Shown: positions 1-6,704 of the stretch, piece by piece
Layout of the letters: every line of letters begins with the position of its first letter
Position numbering within the stretch: position 1 is the stretch's first letter
From: an uncultured Duganella sp.
GTDB lineage: Bacteria; Pseudomonadota; Gammaproteobacteria; Burkholderiales; Burkholderiaceae
DNA length: 8,997 nucleotides
Direction: 5' to 3'
Assembly: GCA_946482335.1 (NCBI GenBank)
Contig: CAMLRG010000219.1
Location: 1 to 8,997, forward strand
Made by a program: the position numbers and the translations under genes
The notes under the pieces: model-generated
The model's database searches: none
What the model was told of the DNA's origin: nothing
What the model saw: only the letters and a program-made list of their open reading frames with translations

Positions 1-260
1 GCGGCGTGCCGGTTCTGGCCAGCGACATCAGCGGCAACCGCGGCATGCTGGGCGACGATTACCTGGGCTATTTCACGCTGGGCGACGCACCAGCCCTGGC
101 CCGCCTGATCGACCAAAGCATCCATGACGCGGCATGGTACGCGCAGCTGCGAGCGCAATGCGCCGCACGCGCCAAACTCTTCGCCCCCGAGGCCGAGCGG
201 GCAGCCCTGCTCGACTTGGTGGATAATCTGCTCCATACGAACCAATCGAGCCCAACATGA
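1..260 (+). CDS. senB: SenB-like glycosyltransferase (selenosugar synthase), C-terminal fragment
   Basis: This gene is cut by the left edge; about 85 C-terminal residues remain (frame starting at base 3), against roughly 300-plus for the full family. The fragment opens with GVPVLASDISGNRGMLG and continues with DYLGYFTLGD and a helical tail (LRAQCAARAKLF), which is the C-terminal end of a GT-B glycosyltransferase. This style is that of the small family placed next to selD and renamed SenB, which makes a selenosugar from selenophosphate and a UDP-sugar in selenoneine biosynthesis. The stop codon overlaps the selD start as ATGA (257-260), so the two are probably translationally coupled; selD would supply the selenophosphate. 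The family call is from recollection of the motif pattern plus context. The N-terminal half is missing, so another family-4-like glycosyltransferase is not excluded. Confidence 0.72.
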   Translation, partial: GVPVLASDISGNRGMLGDDYLGYFTLGDAPALARLIDQSIHDAAWYAQLRAQCAARAKLFAPEAERAALLDLVDNLLHTNQSSPT

Positions 261-1306
261 GCACTGAACCAATCAAACTGACCTCCTTCTCCCACGGCGG
301 CGGCTGCGGCTGCAAGATCGCCCCCGGCGTGCTGTCCGAGATCCTGAAGAACACCAACGGCTTCCCGGTGCCGAAGGAACTAATGGTGGGCATCGAGACC
401 GCCGACGATGCCGCCGTCTATAAACTGAACGACGAGCAGGCGCTGATCGCCACCACCGACTTCTTCATGCCCATTGTCGACGACCCGTTCGACTTTGGCC
501 GCATCGCCGCCACCAATGCCATTTCCGACGTGTATGCCATGGGCGGTACCCCGATCATGGCGCTGGCCCTGGTCGGCATGCCGGTCAACAAATTGCCGCT
601 CGACGTGATCGGCAAGATCATCAAAGGCGGCGAATCGATCTGCAACGAAGCGGGCATTCCGATCGCCGGCGGCCATACCATCGACTCGGTCGAGCCGATT
701 TACGGCCTGGTGGTGCTCGGCCTGGTGCACCCGTCCAAAGTCAAACGCAATGCCGATGCCAAGGCCGGCGACGTGCTGGTGCTGGGCAAACCGCTGGGCG
801 TGGGCGTGCTGTCCGCCGCATTGAAGAAAGGCGTGCTGGGCGACGATGGCTACCGCGCCATGATCGAGAACACCACCAAATTGAACAAGCCGGGCAAGGC
901 GTTGTCCGAGCTGCCGGGTGTGCACGCCCTGACCGACGTCACCGGCTTCGGCCTGTTGGGCCACCTGCTGGAACTGGCGCGCGGCGCCAAGCTGACGGCC
1001 AAGCTGAATATGTCGCAGATCCCGCTGCTGCCGGGCGTGGAGAAGCTGGCGCACGATGGCTTCTTCACCGGCGCCTCCGGCCGCAACTGGGACGCCTACG
1101 GCAAGGACGTGCTGCTGTCGCCCAACATCACGCAGCCGCAACATACCCTGCTGACCGACCCGCAAACCTCCGGCGGCCTGCTGGTCTCCTGCGATCCGTC
1201 CAGCGTGGAAGAAGTCCTGGCCCTGTTCCGCAGCCATGGCTTCGAACACGCCGCCGTCATCGGCGAAATGGCCGCCGGCGAGCCGCGCGTCCAGGTCGCC
1301 GCCTGA
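257..1306 (+). CDS. selD: Selenide, water dikinase (selenophosphate synthase) SelD
   Basis: The enzyme uses ATP and selenide to make selenophosphate, the cell's activated selenium donor. The protein is 349 residues, normal for SelD. The catalytic N-terminal loop reads HGGGCGCK with Cys17, Cys19 and Lys20 at the same numbers as in E. coli SelD. Position 17 is an ordinary cysteine (TGC), not selenocysteine. The nucleotide and metal-binding aspartates also fall at the classic numbers: Asp51 (ETADD), Asp68 (ATTDFF), Asp91 (ISDVYAMGG) and Asp227 (LTDVTGFG). An AIRS-type N-terminal domain is followed by the AIRS C-terminal domain ending near LTDPQTSGGLL. The start overlaps the upstream senB-like stop by 4 bp, and the HD gene follows after 4 bp. 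No selA, selB or mnmH is visible in the window. The neighbours point to a role in selenosugar/selenoneine supply, where this gene would play the part called senC. Confidence 0.96.
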   Translation: MSTEPIKLTSFSHGGGCGCKIAPGVLSEILKNTNGFPVPKELMVGIETADDAAVYKLNDEQALIATTDFFMPIVDDPFDFGRIAATNAISDVYAMGGTPIMALALVGMPVNKLPLDVIGKIIKGGESICNEAGIPIAGGHTIDSVEPIYGLVVLGLVHPSKVKRNADAKAGDVLVLGKPLGVGVLSAALKKGVLGDDGYRAMIENTTKLNKPGKALSELPGVHALTDVTGFGLLGHLLELARGAKLTAKLNMSQIPLLPGVEKLAHDGFFTGASGRNWDAYGKDVLLSPNITQPQHTLLTDPQTSGGLLVSCDPSSVEEVLALFRSHGFEHAAVIGEMAAGEPRVQVAA

Positions 1307-1310
1307 AGCC

Positions 1311-1844
1311 ATGCTGACCCGGCTCGCACTGTTTGAAGGGCTCCTCGAACAGCACGCGCCGGCGATCGGCAAGGACGTGGCCGCGTACCGCAACCACTGT
1401 TACCGTGTGGTGAACTTCGCGCATGCGCTGGCCGGCGGCGATCCGGACCAGCTCGACAAGCTGGCCATCGCCGCCGCCTTCCACGATATCGGCATCTGGA
1501 CGCACGGCACTTTCGACTACCTGCCGCCCTCCGAACAGCAAGCCCGCGCCTGGCTCGCCAGGCATGGGCACCCCGAATGGGCCGACGAAATCGCGGCCAT
1601 GATCGCCGAACACCATAAGATCACGGCCTGCGCGCCGCACCGCACCGCGCTGGTGGAAGCATTCCGCCAGGCCGACTGGATCGACGTCAGCGCCGGCCTG
1701 CTGCGCCACGGCCTGCCGCGCAGCTTTATCCGTGAGGTGCAGGCGGCTTTTCCCGATGCGGGCTTCCACCTGCGGCTGCTCCAGCTCAGCCTGCGGCGCG
1801 CCTTGCGCCATCCGCTCAGCCCACTGCCGATGATGCGCTGGTAA
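1311..1844 (+). CDS. HD-domain phosphohydrolase-like protein, selenium operon member
   Basis: A 177-residue protein with the HD-superfamily metal-binding signature in order: His29 (RNHCYRV), His58-Asp59 (AAFHDIGIW), His101-His102 (AEHHKI) and Asp122 (RQADWID). HD proteins are metal-dependent hydrolases of nucleotides or other phosphoesters, or sometimes lyases. Nothing here identifies the substrate, and a cytoplasmic location is inferred from the lack of signal or membrane segments. I chose the ATG at 1311 because it lies 4 bp after the selD stop and gives the natural N-terminus of the fold; an in-frame ATG at 1236 would put 25 unlikely residues inside selD. No clear Shine-Dalgarno sequence is present, which fits coupling to selD. 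The stop is 3 bp from the stop of the convergent gene at 1848. A link to selenium chemistry or nucleotide by-product removal is guilt by association only. Confidence 0.88.
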   Translation: MLTRLALFEGLLEQHAPAIGKDVAAYRNHCYRVVNFAHALAGGDPDQLDKLAIAAAFHDIGIWTHGTFDYLPPSEQQARAWLARHGHPEWADEIAAMIAEHHKITACAPHRTALVEAFRQADWIDVSAGLLRHGLPRSFIREVQAAFPDAGFHLRLLQLSLRRALRHPLSPLPMMRW

Positions 1845-1847
1845 GCG

Positions 1848-2528
1848 TTACTTCAGGAAGCGGAAGGTCGGTTCGATGTTTTTCGCGTGGAGGAATTTGA
1901 CGATGTCCTCCAGCGTCGCATCCTTCAGCAGCAAGCCTTGCGGCGCCGCCGCAGCCAGCGACGGCGGCTGTGGCGCCGCGCCGGCGATGGTGCGCAGCTG
2001 TGCCAACGCCTGCGCGAACTGCGCCGGGGCGATGCTTTCCAGCCCTTCCAGCAAGGCCAGTTGCCCCGCTTCCGGAGGCTGCATTTCCAGCCCTTCGTCG
2101 CCGGCAAACGACGCGCCCATGCCGGGATGGATAAAGGCCGCCCATCTGCCCCTGGCGCCGTCGAGACGCGGCGGCAGATCCGGCTGAGCGCCAGCGGCGG
2201 CAACAGAGGCTGCCGCCCCCTGTTCCGGGCAGTAGGCAGCGCACAACAGCCCAATGAATTCCTGCGCCTGCGCCACCGGCACCGCCTGCGCCAGCGACAG
2301 CCACAAGCCATAGCCAGCGCCGCCCGAAATGCTGACAGCCGGCGCCGGCAAGCCAAGCTCCCCCTGCACAGCGTTTGCCACTGTGCACAGGCGCTCCCAA
2401 TGCCCTGCTTCGCCGTCCTGCGGCAAGCGCCGGAAAGACAGGCAGATCGCGCGCGTCATGCCGGGCGCTTCGCCAGCACTGCCGTATAGCCGCTTCAATT
2501 CAGTAGTCAGTCTTTGCATGGCGCTCAT
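1848..2528 (-). CDS. Conserved-looking protein of unknown function, coupled to lrp
   Basis: I do not recognise this 226-residue protein. It has no signal peptide or membrane segment and looks cytoplasmic. Residues 25-100 are the best-ordered part: a strand (RAICLSFRRL), a helix, then PAPAVSISGGAGYGLWLSL followed by PVAQAQEFIGLL. That strand-glycine turn-strand pattern is loosely reminiscent of archaeo-eukaryotic primase-like domains, but I see no clear metal-binding triad, so this is only a hint. Residues 101-125 and 180-198 are Ala/Pro-rich linkers. The C-terminus (LLKDATLEDIVKFL to TFRFLK) looks like a small separate helical-strand module. The ATG at 2528 overlaps the lrp stop as ATGA, the main reason to prefer it to the ATG at 2519; neither has a convincing ribosome binding site. 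Cotranslation with lrp suggests a shared regulon or partner. Confidence 0.8.
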   Translation of the reverse strand: MSAMQRLTTELKRLYGSAGEAPGMTRAICLSFRRLPQDGEAGHWERLCTVANAVQGELGLPAPAVSISGGAGYGLWLSLAQAVPVAQAQEFIGLLCAAYCPEQGAAASVAAAGAQPDLPPRLDGARGRWAAFIHPGMGASFAGDEGLEMQPPEAGQLALLEGLESIAPAQFAQALAQLRTIAGAAPQPPSLAAAAPQGLLLKDATLEDIVKFLHAKNIEPTFRFLK

Positions 2529-2965
2529 TGTAATCGTGCGCGCACCGGGGTCTGGTGCAGGATCACACGGCTATAGGTTTCCTGGACGCCGGCGCGGTCG
2601 CGCAGCGCGTCGATCAGGCTCAGCAAATGCGCCTGGTCGCGGCAGGCTACGCGCAGCAGGCCGTCGTAATTGCCCGTCAAGAGCGCCACTTCCAGCACGC
2701 CCGGAATCGTCTTCACGATTTCCTCGAATTCGTGGGTGTTCATGCCCGCCTTCAGCTTGATGTCGATATAGGCTTGCAGGTGCAAGCCCACGGCGGCGTG
2801 CTCGACCCGCGCCTCGAAACCGAGGATGGCCCCTTCGGCCACCAGGCGGCGCACACGGTCGGCCACCGTGTTGGCGCTGAGGCTGACGCGCTCGCCCAGA
2901 TCCTTAAAACTTATCCTCGCATCATCACGCAAAAGTTCGATTATTTCTCGATCAATCTTATCCAT
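2525..2965 (-). CDS. Lrp/AsnC-family transcriptional regulator
   Basis: A 146-residue protein of typical Lrp/AsnC length and order. The N-terminal winged helix-turn-helix (about residues 3-50: [20 protein letters not shown], then [13 protein letters not shown]) is followed by the AsnC/RAM effector domain (about 62-140), with the characteristic TGNYDGLL turn and a C-terminal VILHQTPV strand. The family forms dimers to octamers on DNA and usually responds to amino acids. The gene is divergent from leuA and shares its control region. AT-rich repeats at 2937-2951, 2968-2982 and 3035-3049 could be its operators, with two of them covering its own start. Autoregulation and leuA control are therefore inferred, not shown. 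The effector (leucine, asparagine or other) cannot be read from the sequence. The next gene starts within its stop codon (ATGA). Confidence 0.94.
   Translation of the reverse strand: MDKIDREIIELLRDDARISFKDLGERVSLSANTVADRVRRLVAEGAILGFEARVEHAAVGLHLQAYIDIKLKAGMNTHEFEEIVKTIPGVLEVALLTGNYDGLLRVACRDQAHLLSLIDALRDRAGVQETYSRVILHQTPVRARLQ
2937..2951. repeat. Putative Lrp-family operator, copy 1
   Basis: TCGATTATTTCTCGA: an AT-rich core flanked by TCGA on both sides. It lies inside the first codons of the Lrp-family gene. Copy 2 starts exactly 31 bp away, close to three helical turns, which fits binding by an Lrp-type multimer on one DNA face. Part of its composition is forced by coding sequence, so it is the weakest copy as an operator. 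Confidence 0.4.
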
Positions 2966-2967
2966 GT

Positions 2968-2982
2968 TCGATTTTTTCTCGA
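2968..2982. promoter_or_regulatory. Putative Lrp-family operator, copy 2
   Basis: TCGATTTTTTCTCGA: one mismatch to copy 1, again with TCGA ends and an AT-rich centre, the general architecture of 15-bp Lrp-family sites. It sits in the 5' untranslated stretch of the lrp-family gene, just downstream of a candidate -10, where binding would repress that gene. Confidence 0.45.
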
Positions 2983-2992
2983 CGATTACCGC

Positions 2993-2998
2993 ATTTTA
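2993..2998 (-). promoter_or_regulatory. Candidate -10 of the lrp-family gene
   Basis: On the minus strand this reads TAAAAT, 28 bp before the ATG at 2965, a good -10 hexamer. No convincing -35 is visible 16-18 bp upstream of it, so the promoter may be weak or activator-dependent. Confidence 0.35.
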
Positions 2999-3034
2999 AC
3001 ACCGAAAAGTGCGAAAACGTCGCCATGGGAGTCC

Positions 3035-3049
3035 GCGATTTTTTCTTGA
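3035..3049. promoter_or_regulatory. Putative Lrp-family operator, copy 3, over the leuA -35
   Basis: GCGATTTTTTCTTGA matches copy 2 at 13 of 15 positions, including the six-T core. It overlaps the TTGACA -35 box at 3046-3051, so a bound regulator would be placed to block or modulate leuA transcription. The end-to-end symmetry is imperfect, and its spacing of 67 bp from copy 2 is not a whole number of turns. Confidence 0.4.
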
Positions 3050-3075
3050 CAAGGGTAAATCCAGTGCCTTACATT
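3046..3075 (+). promoter_or_regulatory. Promoter of the leuA leader/leuA
   Basis: A perfect -35 TTGACA (3046-3051) is followed after 18 bp by TACATT (3070-3075), four of six matches to the sigma-70 -10 consensus. Transcription would start about 6-8 bp later, at 3081-3083, that is at or two bases before the ATG of the leader ORF. The mRNA would then be essentially leaderless. Confidence 0.65.
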
Positions 3076-3082
3076 GGCCGAC

Positions 3083-3160
3083 ATGACCTCGCATCTGCAC
3101 ATTTCTGCACACCTGCCAGGCGCCCTACACCTAGGGGCGCTACTACTGGCACGCGCCTGA
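3083..3160 (+). CDS. Putative leucine-rich leader peptide of leuA (25 aa)
   Basis: This small ORF, shorter than most gene finders report, starts [13 protein letters not shown] and ends [12 protein letters not shown] before TGA. Seven of 25 residues are leucine. Four of these use CTA, a codon I could not find in frame when reading leuA, and three lie in the run CTA CTA CTG near the end. Clusters of the regulated amino acid, especially in rare codons, mark attenuation leader peptides, and the ORF sits 92 bp before leuA. Ribosome stalling at these codons under leucine shortage would change folding of the RNA around 3120-3157. No Shine-Dalgarno precedes it; the predicted transcription start at 3081-3083 suggests leaderless translation. 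It should be a cis-acting sensor rather than a functional protein. I see no classical terminator before leuA, so the output mechanism is open. Confidence 0.72.
   Translation: MTSHLHISAHLPGALHLGALLLARA
3120..3157 (+). promoter_or_regulatory. Mutually exclusive RNA stems in the leuA leader
   Basis: GCGCCC (3120-3125) can pair with GGGCGC (3135-3140) around a 9-nt loop. The same right arm, GGCGC (3136-3140), can instead pair with GCGCC (3153-3157), and GGGGCG (3134-3139) can also pair with CGCCCC (3202-3207) further down. The first two stems lie within the leader ORF over its leucine codons, so a translating or stalled ribosome would select between them. No U-run follows any of the stems. Confidence 0.45.
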
Positions 3161-3240
3161 ATTTCCCCTTGCTGTACCCCGCGTCGGCTGCCTTTGCGCC
3201 ACGCCCCGGTTTCCCAAAAATCCGACAATCTGAAAAACAC

Positions 3241-3245
3241 AGGAG
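3241..3245 (+). promoter_or_regulatory. Ribosome binding site of leuA
   Basis: AGGAG, seven bases before the ATG at 3253. This site decides the start: the same frame stays open upstream to about 3025, but that extension has no ribosome binding site and overlaps the promoter. Confidence 0.85.
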
Positions 3246-3252
3246 TATCACC

Positions 3253-4950
3253 ATGATGTTGAAGAACCCTGCCGCGAAATATCGCCCCTACCCGACCATC
3301 GGCTTGACCGACCGCAGCTGGCCGAATGCCGTCATCACCAAGCCGCCGATCTGGATGAGCACCGACCTGCGCGACGGCAACCAGGCGCTGATCGAGCCGA
3401 TGAGCGTGGAAAAGAAGCTGAAGTTCTTCGACCTGTTGATCCAGGTGGGCTTGAAGGAAATCGAAGTAGGCTTCCCTTCCGCCTCGCAGACCGACTTCGA
3501 CTTCGTGCGCAAGCTGATCGAGGAAAACCGTATTCCCGACGACGTGACCATCATCGTGCTGACCCAGGCGCGCGAAGAACTGATCCGCCGCACGGTGGAA
3601 TCCTGCATTGGCGCCAAGCGCGCCATCGTGCACATGTATAACTCCACCGCACCGGTGTTCCGCAAGGTGGTGTTCGGCGCCAGCCGCGAGGAAATCACCA
3701 ATATCGCCACCAGCGGCACCAGGCTGGTGAAGGAATTGCTGGCCCAGCATCCGGAAACCGACTGGACTTACGAATACACCCCGGAATCGTTCTCCACCAC
3801 CGAGCTCGATTTTGCCAAGCATATCGTCGACGCCGTCTCCGCCATCTGGCAGCCGACCCCGGACAAGAAGATGATCGTCAACCTGCCGGCCACCGTCGAA
3901 TGCTCGACGCCGAATGTATACGCCGACCAGATCGAATGGATGTCGCGCAAGCTGGAGCGCCGCGATTCCATCATCATCTCGGTCCACCCGCATAACGACC
4001 GCGGCACCGGCATCGCCGCCGCCGAACTGGCCGTGATGGCCGGCGCCGAGCGCGTCGAAGGCTGCCTGTTCGGCAACGGCGAACGCACCGGCAACGTCGA
4101 CCTGGTGACCCTGGCACTGAACCTGTACACCCAGGGCGTGCATCCGGGGCTGGACTTCTCCGACATCGACGCCGTACGCAAGGTGGTCGAAGAATGCAAC
4201 CAGTTGCCGGTGCACCCGCGCCATCCCTATGTTGGCGACCTGGTGTTCACCGCCTTCTCCGGCTCGCACCAGGACGCCATCAAGAAGGGCTTTGCCAAGC
4301 AGCAGGAAGGCGCGCCATGGGAAATCCCTTACCTGCCGATCGACCCGCAGGACGTGGGCCGCAGCTACGACGCCGTGATCCGTGTCAACAGCCAGTCCGG
4401 CAAGGGCGGCATGGCTTACCTGCTGGAGCAGGATTACGGTCTCGAACTGCCGCGCCGCCTGCAGATCGAATTCAGCCGCGCCGTGCAGAAAGTAGCCGAC
4501 CAGACCGGTCTGGAAATCACGTCCGAAGGCATCTACCAGATCTTCGAGCATGAATACCTGAGCCAATCCACGCCTTACGCCTACGTCTCGCACAAGATGG
4601 TGGAGGACAGCTCCAGCGACGAGCCGGTGCAGATCGATATCGGCCTGTTGCACAACAAGGCGCCGCTGTCGCTGCAAGGCGGCGGCAACGGTCCGATCGA
4701 CGCCTTCGTCGATGCGCTGGGCCTGGACGTGACCCTGATGGACTACCACGAACATGCCATCGGCCACGGCGCCAACGCCAAGGCGGCCTGCTACGTCGAG
4801 CTGCGCCTCGATGGCGGCGCCACCCTGTTTGGTGCGGGCGTCGACAGCAATATCGTCACCGCCTCGTTCAAGGCCGTGCTGAGTGCCATCAACCGCCAGA
4901 TCGCGGCCAAGGCGGGCGCAACAACTAGCATCGCGCAAGCCGAGGCTTAA
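3253..4950 (+). CDS. leuA: 2-isopropylmalate synthase LeuA
   Basis: This enzyme condenses acetyl-CoA with 2-ketoisovalerate, the first committed step of leucine synthesis. From the ATG at 3253 (ATGATG, good AGGAG ahead) the protein has 565 residues, the length of the long yeast/actinobacterial-type LeuA rather than the roughly 520-residue enterobacterial type. The TIM-barrel catalytic domain shows the [12 protein letters not shown] motif (38-48), the metal-binding HPHND (245-249) and FGNGERTGN (273-281). The C-terminal part (about 430-550), with [14 protein letters not shown] and [12 protein letters not shown], is the LeuA dimer domain that binds leucine for feedback inhibition. The gene stands alone, not with leuB/C/D, and is followed by a terminator. 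It appears controlled by a leucine-rich leader ORF and possibly by the divergent Lrp-family regulator. Confidence 0.97.
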   Translation: MMLKNPAAKYRPYPTIGLTDRSWPNAVITKPPIWMSTDLRDGNQALIEPMSVEKKLKFFDLLIQVGLKEIEVGFPSASQTDFDFVRKLIEENRIPDDVTIIVLTQAREELIRRTVESCIGAKRAIVHMYNSTAPVFRKVVFGASREEITNIATSGTRLVKELLAQHPETDWTYEYTPESFSTTELDFAKHIVDAVSAIWQPTPDKKMIVNLPATVECSTPNVYADQIEWMSRKLERRDSIIISVHPHNDRGTGIAAAELAVMAGAERVEGCLFGNGERTGNVDLVTLALNLYTQGVHPGLDFSDIDAVRKVVEECNQLPVHPRHPYVGDLVFTAFSGSHQDAIKKGFAKQQEGAPWEIPYLPIDPQDVGRSYDAVIRVNSQSGKGGMAYLLEQDYGLELPRRLQIEFSRAVQKVADQTGLEITSEGIYQIFEHEYLSQSTPYAYVSHKMVEDSSSDEPVQIDIGLLHNKAPLSLQGGGNGPIDAFVDALGLDVTLMDYHEHAIGHGANAKAACYVELRLDGGATLFGAGVDSNIVTASFKAVLSAINRQIAAKAGATTSIAQAEA

Positions 4951-4966
4951 CGCGCTTTTCATTCGC

Positions 4967-4997
4967 GGGCTGGTGTGGCGCCAGCCCCAATTTGTTT
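4967..4997 (+). terminator. Intrinsic terminator after leuA
   Basis: GGGCTGG (4967-4973) pairs perfectly with CCAGCCC (4981-4987) around a 7-nt loop and is followed by caatttgttt. It begins 17 bp after the leuA stop and ahead of the chemoreceptor promoter, so the two genes are probably separate units. The T-tract is interrupted, so read-through is possible. Confidence 0.7.
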
Positions 4998-5019
4998 CCT
5001 GCCGGCGATTACCTATACT
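4992..5019 (+). promoter_or_regulatory. Candidate chemoreceptor promoter
   Basis: TATACT (5014-5019) is a five-of-six -10. TTGTTT (4992-4997), 16 bp upstream, is a weak -35 that overlaps the tail of the leuA terminator. A sigma-28 (flagellar) promoter was considered because receptors often use one, but no clear TAAA/GCCGATAA pair is seen. Confidence 0.4.
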
Positions 5020-5043
5020 GGTAAAACGATTTCCAACCGCCGG

Positions 5044-5049
5044 AAGGAG
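5044..5049 (+). promoter_or_regulatory. Ribosome binding site of the chemoreceptor gene
   Basis: AAGGAG, five bases before the ATG at 5055; it is strong and supports that start over the later ATG at 5070. Confidence 0.8.
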
Positions 5050-5054
5050 CAGCG

Positions 5055-6674
5055 ATGCGCTTTGCCAACATGAAGATCGGAACCCGCCTGGGCTTGTGTT
5101 TCGCGATTGTCTTCGCTTTGATGACAATGCTGATCGCGGTTGGCAGTCAGCGGCTGTCCGATATCGACAGCCTCAGTTCCACCATCATCGACAAGGATTG
5201 GGTCAAGGCCGATGCCGCGGCCACCGTTGCCGCCACCACGCGCGCCAATGCCGCGCTGGTGCTGCAATTGTTGCTGGACACCGACGCCACCCACGCGGCC
5301 GAATTGCGCAAACAGGTTGAGGCCAACAAGACCACCATCAGCAACGCGCTGGCAACGCTCGACAAACTGGTTTACCGCCCCGCCGGGCGCGAACTGCTGG
5401 CGCAAGTCGTCAACGAGCGCGCCGCCTATGTGCAATCGTTCTCCGCCGTGCTCAAGCTGCTGGCCGACGGCCAGCGCGAACAGGCCACGCAGCGGGCCAT
5501 GACGGAGACCATGCCGCGCCTGGCCAGACTGCAGTCGGCGGTGGAAAAACTGGCGGACCTGCAGGACAGCATCGTCGTCGCCAACGGCAGCGAAATCAAA
5601 CAGCACATCAGTTCAGCCCAGGCCATGATGCTGGTACTGGGCCTGGCCGCCCTGGTGGTTGGGGTGGTCTGCGCGCTGTGGGTGACGCGCTCCATCACGC
5701 GGCCGATCAATTACGCGCTGCAGGTGGCGCGCGCCGTCGCCGCCGGCGACCTGACCAGCCAGATCAGGGCCAACACCCAGGATGAAGCGGGCCAGCTGCT
5801 GCATGCCTTGCGCGACATGAACGATGCGCTGTCGCAGATCGTCGGCCAGGTGCGCAACGGTACCGTATCGATCGCATCGGCTTCCAGCCAGATCGCCACC
5901 GGCAATATGGACTTGTCGGCGCGCACCGAGAGCCAGGCCTCGGCACTGGAAGAAACCGCATCGTCGATGGAAGAACTGACGTCGACCGTCAAGGCCAACG
6001 CCGACAACGCGCGCGAAGCCAACCATCTGGCCGGCTCGGCCTCCAGTGTGGCCCAGCGCGGCGGTGAAGTGGTGTCGCAAGTGGTTTCCACCATGGGCTC
6101 GATCAATGACTCGTCGCGCAGGGTGGTGGACATCATCGCCGTCATCGACGGCATCGCATTCCAGACCAATATCCTCGCCCTCAATGCCGCTGTCGAAGCG
6201 GCGCGCGCCGGCGACCAGGGCCGCGGCTTCGCCGTGGTCGCCAGCGAAGTGCGCAACCTCGCCGCCCGCTCGTCCGCCGCCGCCAGGGAAATCAAGGAAT
6301 TGATTTCCAGCTCGGTCGAACAGGTCGACGCCGGCGCCAGGCTGGTGGCGCAGGCCGGCGCCACCATGGATGAAGTGGTGGCGTCGGTCAAACGCGTCAC
6401 CGGCATCGTCGCCGACATCTCGATCGCCACGCGCGAGCAGACCGAGGGCATCGAACAGATCAACACGGCCATCATGCAGATGGACCAGACCACGCAGCAG
6501 AACGCCGCGCTGGTCGAAGAGGCAGCCGCCGCAGCTGCCGCAATGAGCGACCAGGCCAGCGAACTGGAGCGCCTGGTGGCGCGCTTCCGCTTGCCGGACG
6601 AGCAGGCCGCAGCGTTGCCACATCATGTGCAGCAGCGGATCGAGCGGGCGGCACGCCCTCGCCTTGCGGCGTAG
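5055..6674 (+). CDS. Methyl-accepting chemotaxis protein
   Basis: A 539-residue inner-membrane chemoreceptor. TM1 is at about residues 12-30 ([18 protein letters not shown]) after a short cytoplasmic [12 protein letters not shown] periplasmic domain of about 155 residues, rich in helix, resembles a four-helix-bundle (Tar/4HB type) ligand domain. TM2 is at about 190-212 ([18 protein letters not shown]), followed by HAMP (about 213-265, TRPINYAL to AAGDLT). The long cytoplasmic coiled coil has the highly conserved hairpin tip around residues 365-405 ([34 protein letters not shown]), which binds CheA/CheW. Glu/Gln-rich flanks such as [12 protein letters not shown] are probable methylation sites. 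The C-terminus is Arg/Ala-rich and lacks an NWETF-like CheR/CheB tether. The ligand cannot be predicted. It is separated from leuA by a terminator and is convergent with egtB, 30 bp away. Confidence 0.95.
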   Translation: MRFANMKIGTRLGLCFAIVFALMTMLIAVGSQRLSDIDSLSSTIIDKDWVKADAAATVAATTRANAALVLQLLLDTDATHAAELRKQVEANKTTISNALATLDKLVYRPAGRELLAQVVNERAAYVQSFSAVLKLLADGQREQATQRAMTETMPRLARLQSAVEKLADLQDSIVVANGSEIKQHISSAQAMMLVLGLAALVVGVVCALWVTRSITRPINYALQVARAVAAGDLTSQIRANTQDEAGQLLHALRDMNDALSQIVGQVRNGTVSIASASSQIATGNMDLSARTESQASALEETASSMEELTSTVKANADNAREANHLAGSASSVAQRGGEVVSQVVSTMGSINDSSRRVVDIIAVIDGIAFQTNILALNAAVEAARAGDQGRGFAVVASEVRNLAARSSAAAREIKELISSSVEQVDAGARLVAQAGATMDEVVASVKRVTGIVADISIATREQTEGIEQINTAIMQMDQTTQQNAALVEEAAAAAAAMSDQASELERLVARFRLPDEQAAALPHHVQQRIERAARPRLAA

Positions 6675-6704
6675 ATGTCCGGTTGCCAGAGCTGACCCCG
6701 GCTA

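Noticed and set aside
301..318. A possible selenocysteine (UGA) at the SelD active site
   Set aside because: The codons read TGC GGC TGC AAG, so the catalytic residue is plain cysteine.
380..1393. A 337-codon minus-strand open frame opposite selD
   Set aside because: Its translation is Gly/His/Gln-rich shadow sequence without motifs, while selD carries all catalytic residues.
3181..3210. Hairpin at 3181-3204 as an intrinsic attenuator terminator
   Set aside because: The stem is short with a bulge and is followed by cccggtttccc rather than a T-run.
3025..3252. An N-terminal extension of LeuA of 76 residues
   Set aside because: It would overlap the promoter and the leader ORF, has no ribosome binding site and does not resemble LeuA, whereas AGGAG precedes the ATG at 3253.
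2986..5127. A 713-codon open frame on the minus strand across leuA
   Set aside because: It is the mirror of a GC-rich coding gene, with low-complexity His/Gln/Val/Gly-rich translation and no recognisable domain; leuA on the other strand is certain.
5613..6626. Long minus-strand open frames opposite the chemoreceptor
   Set aside because: Compositional shadows of the conserved receptor signalling domain; no ribosome binding site or domain.
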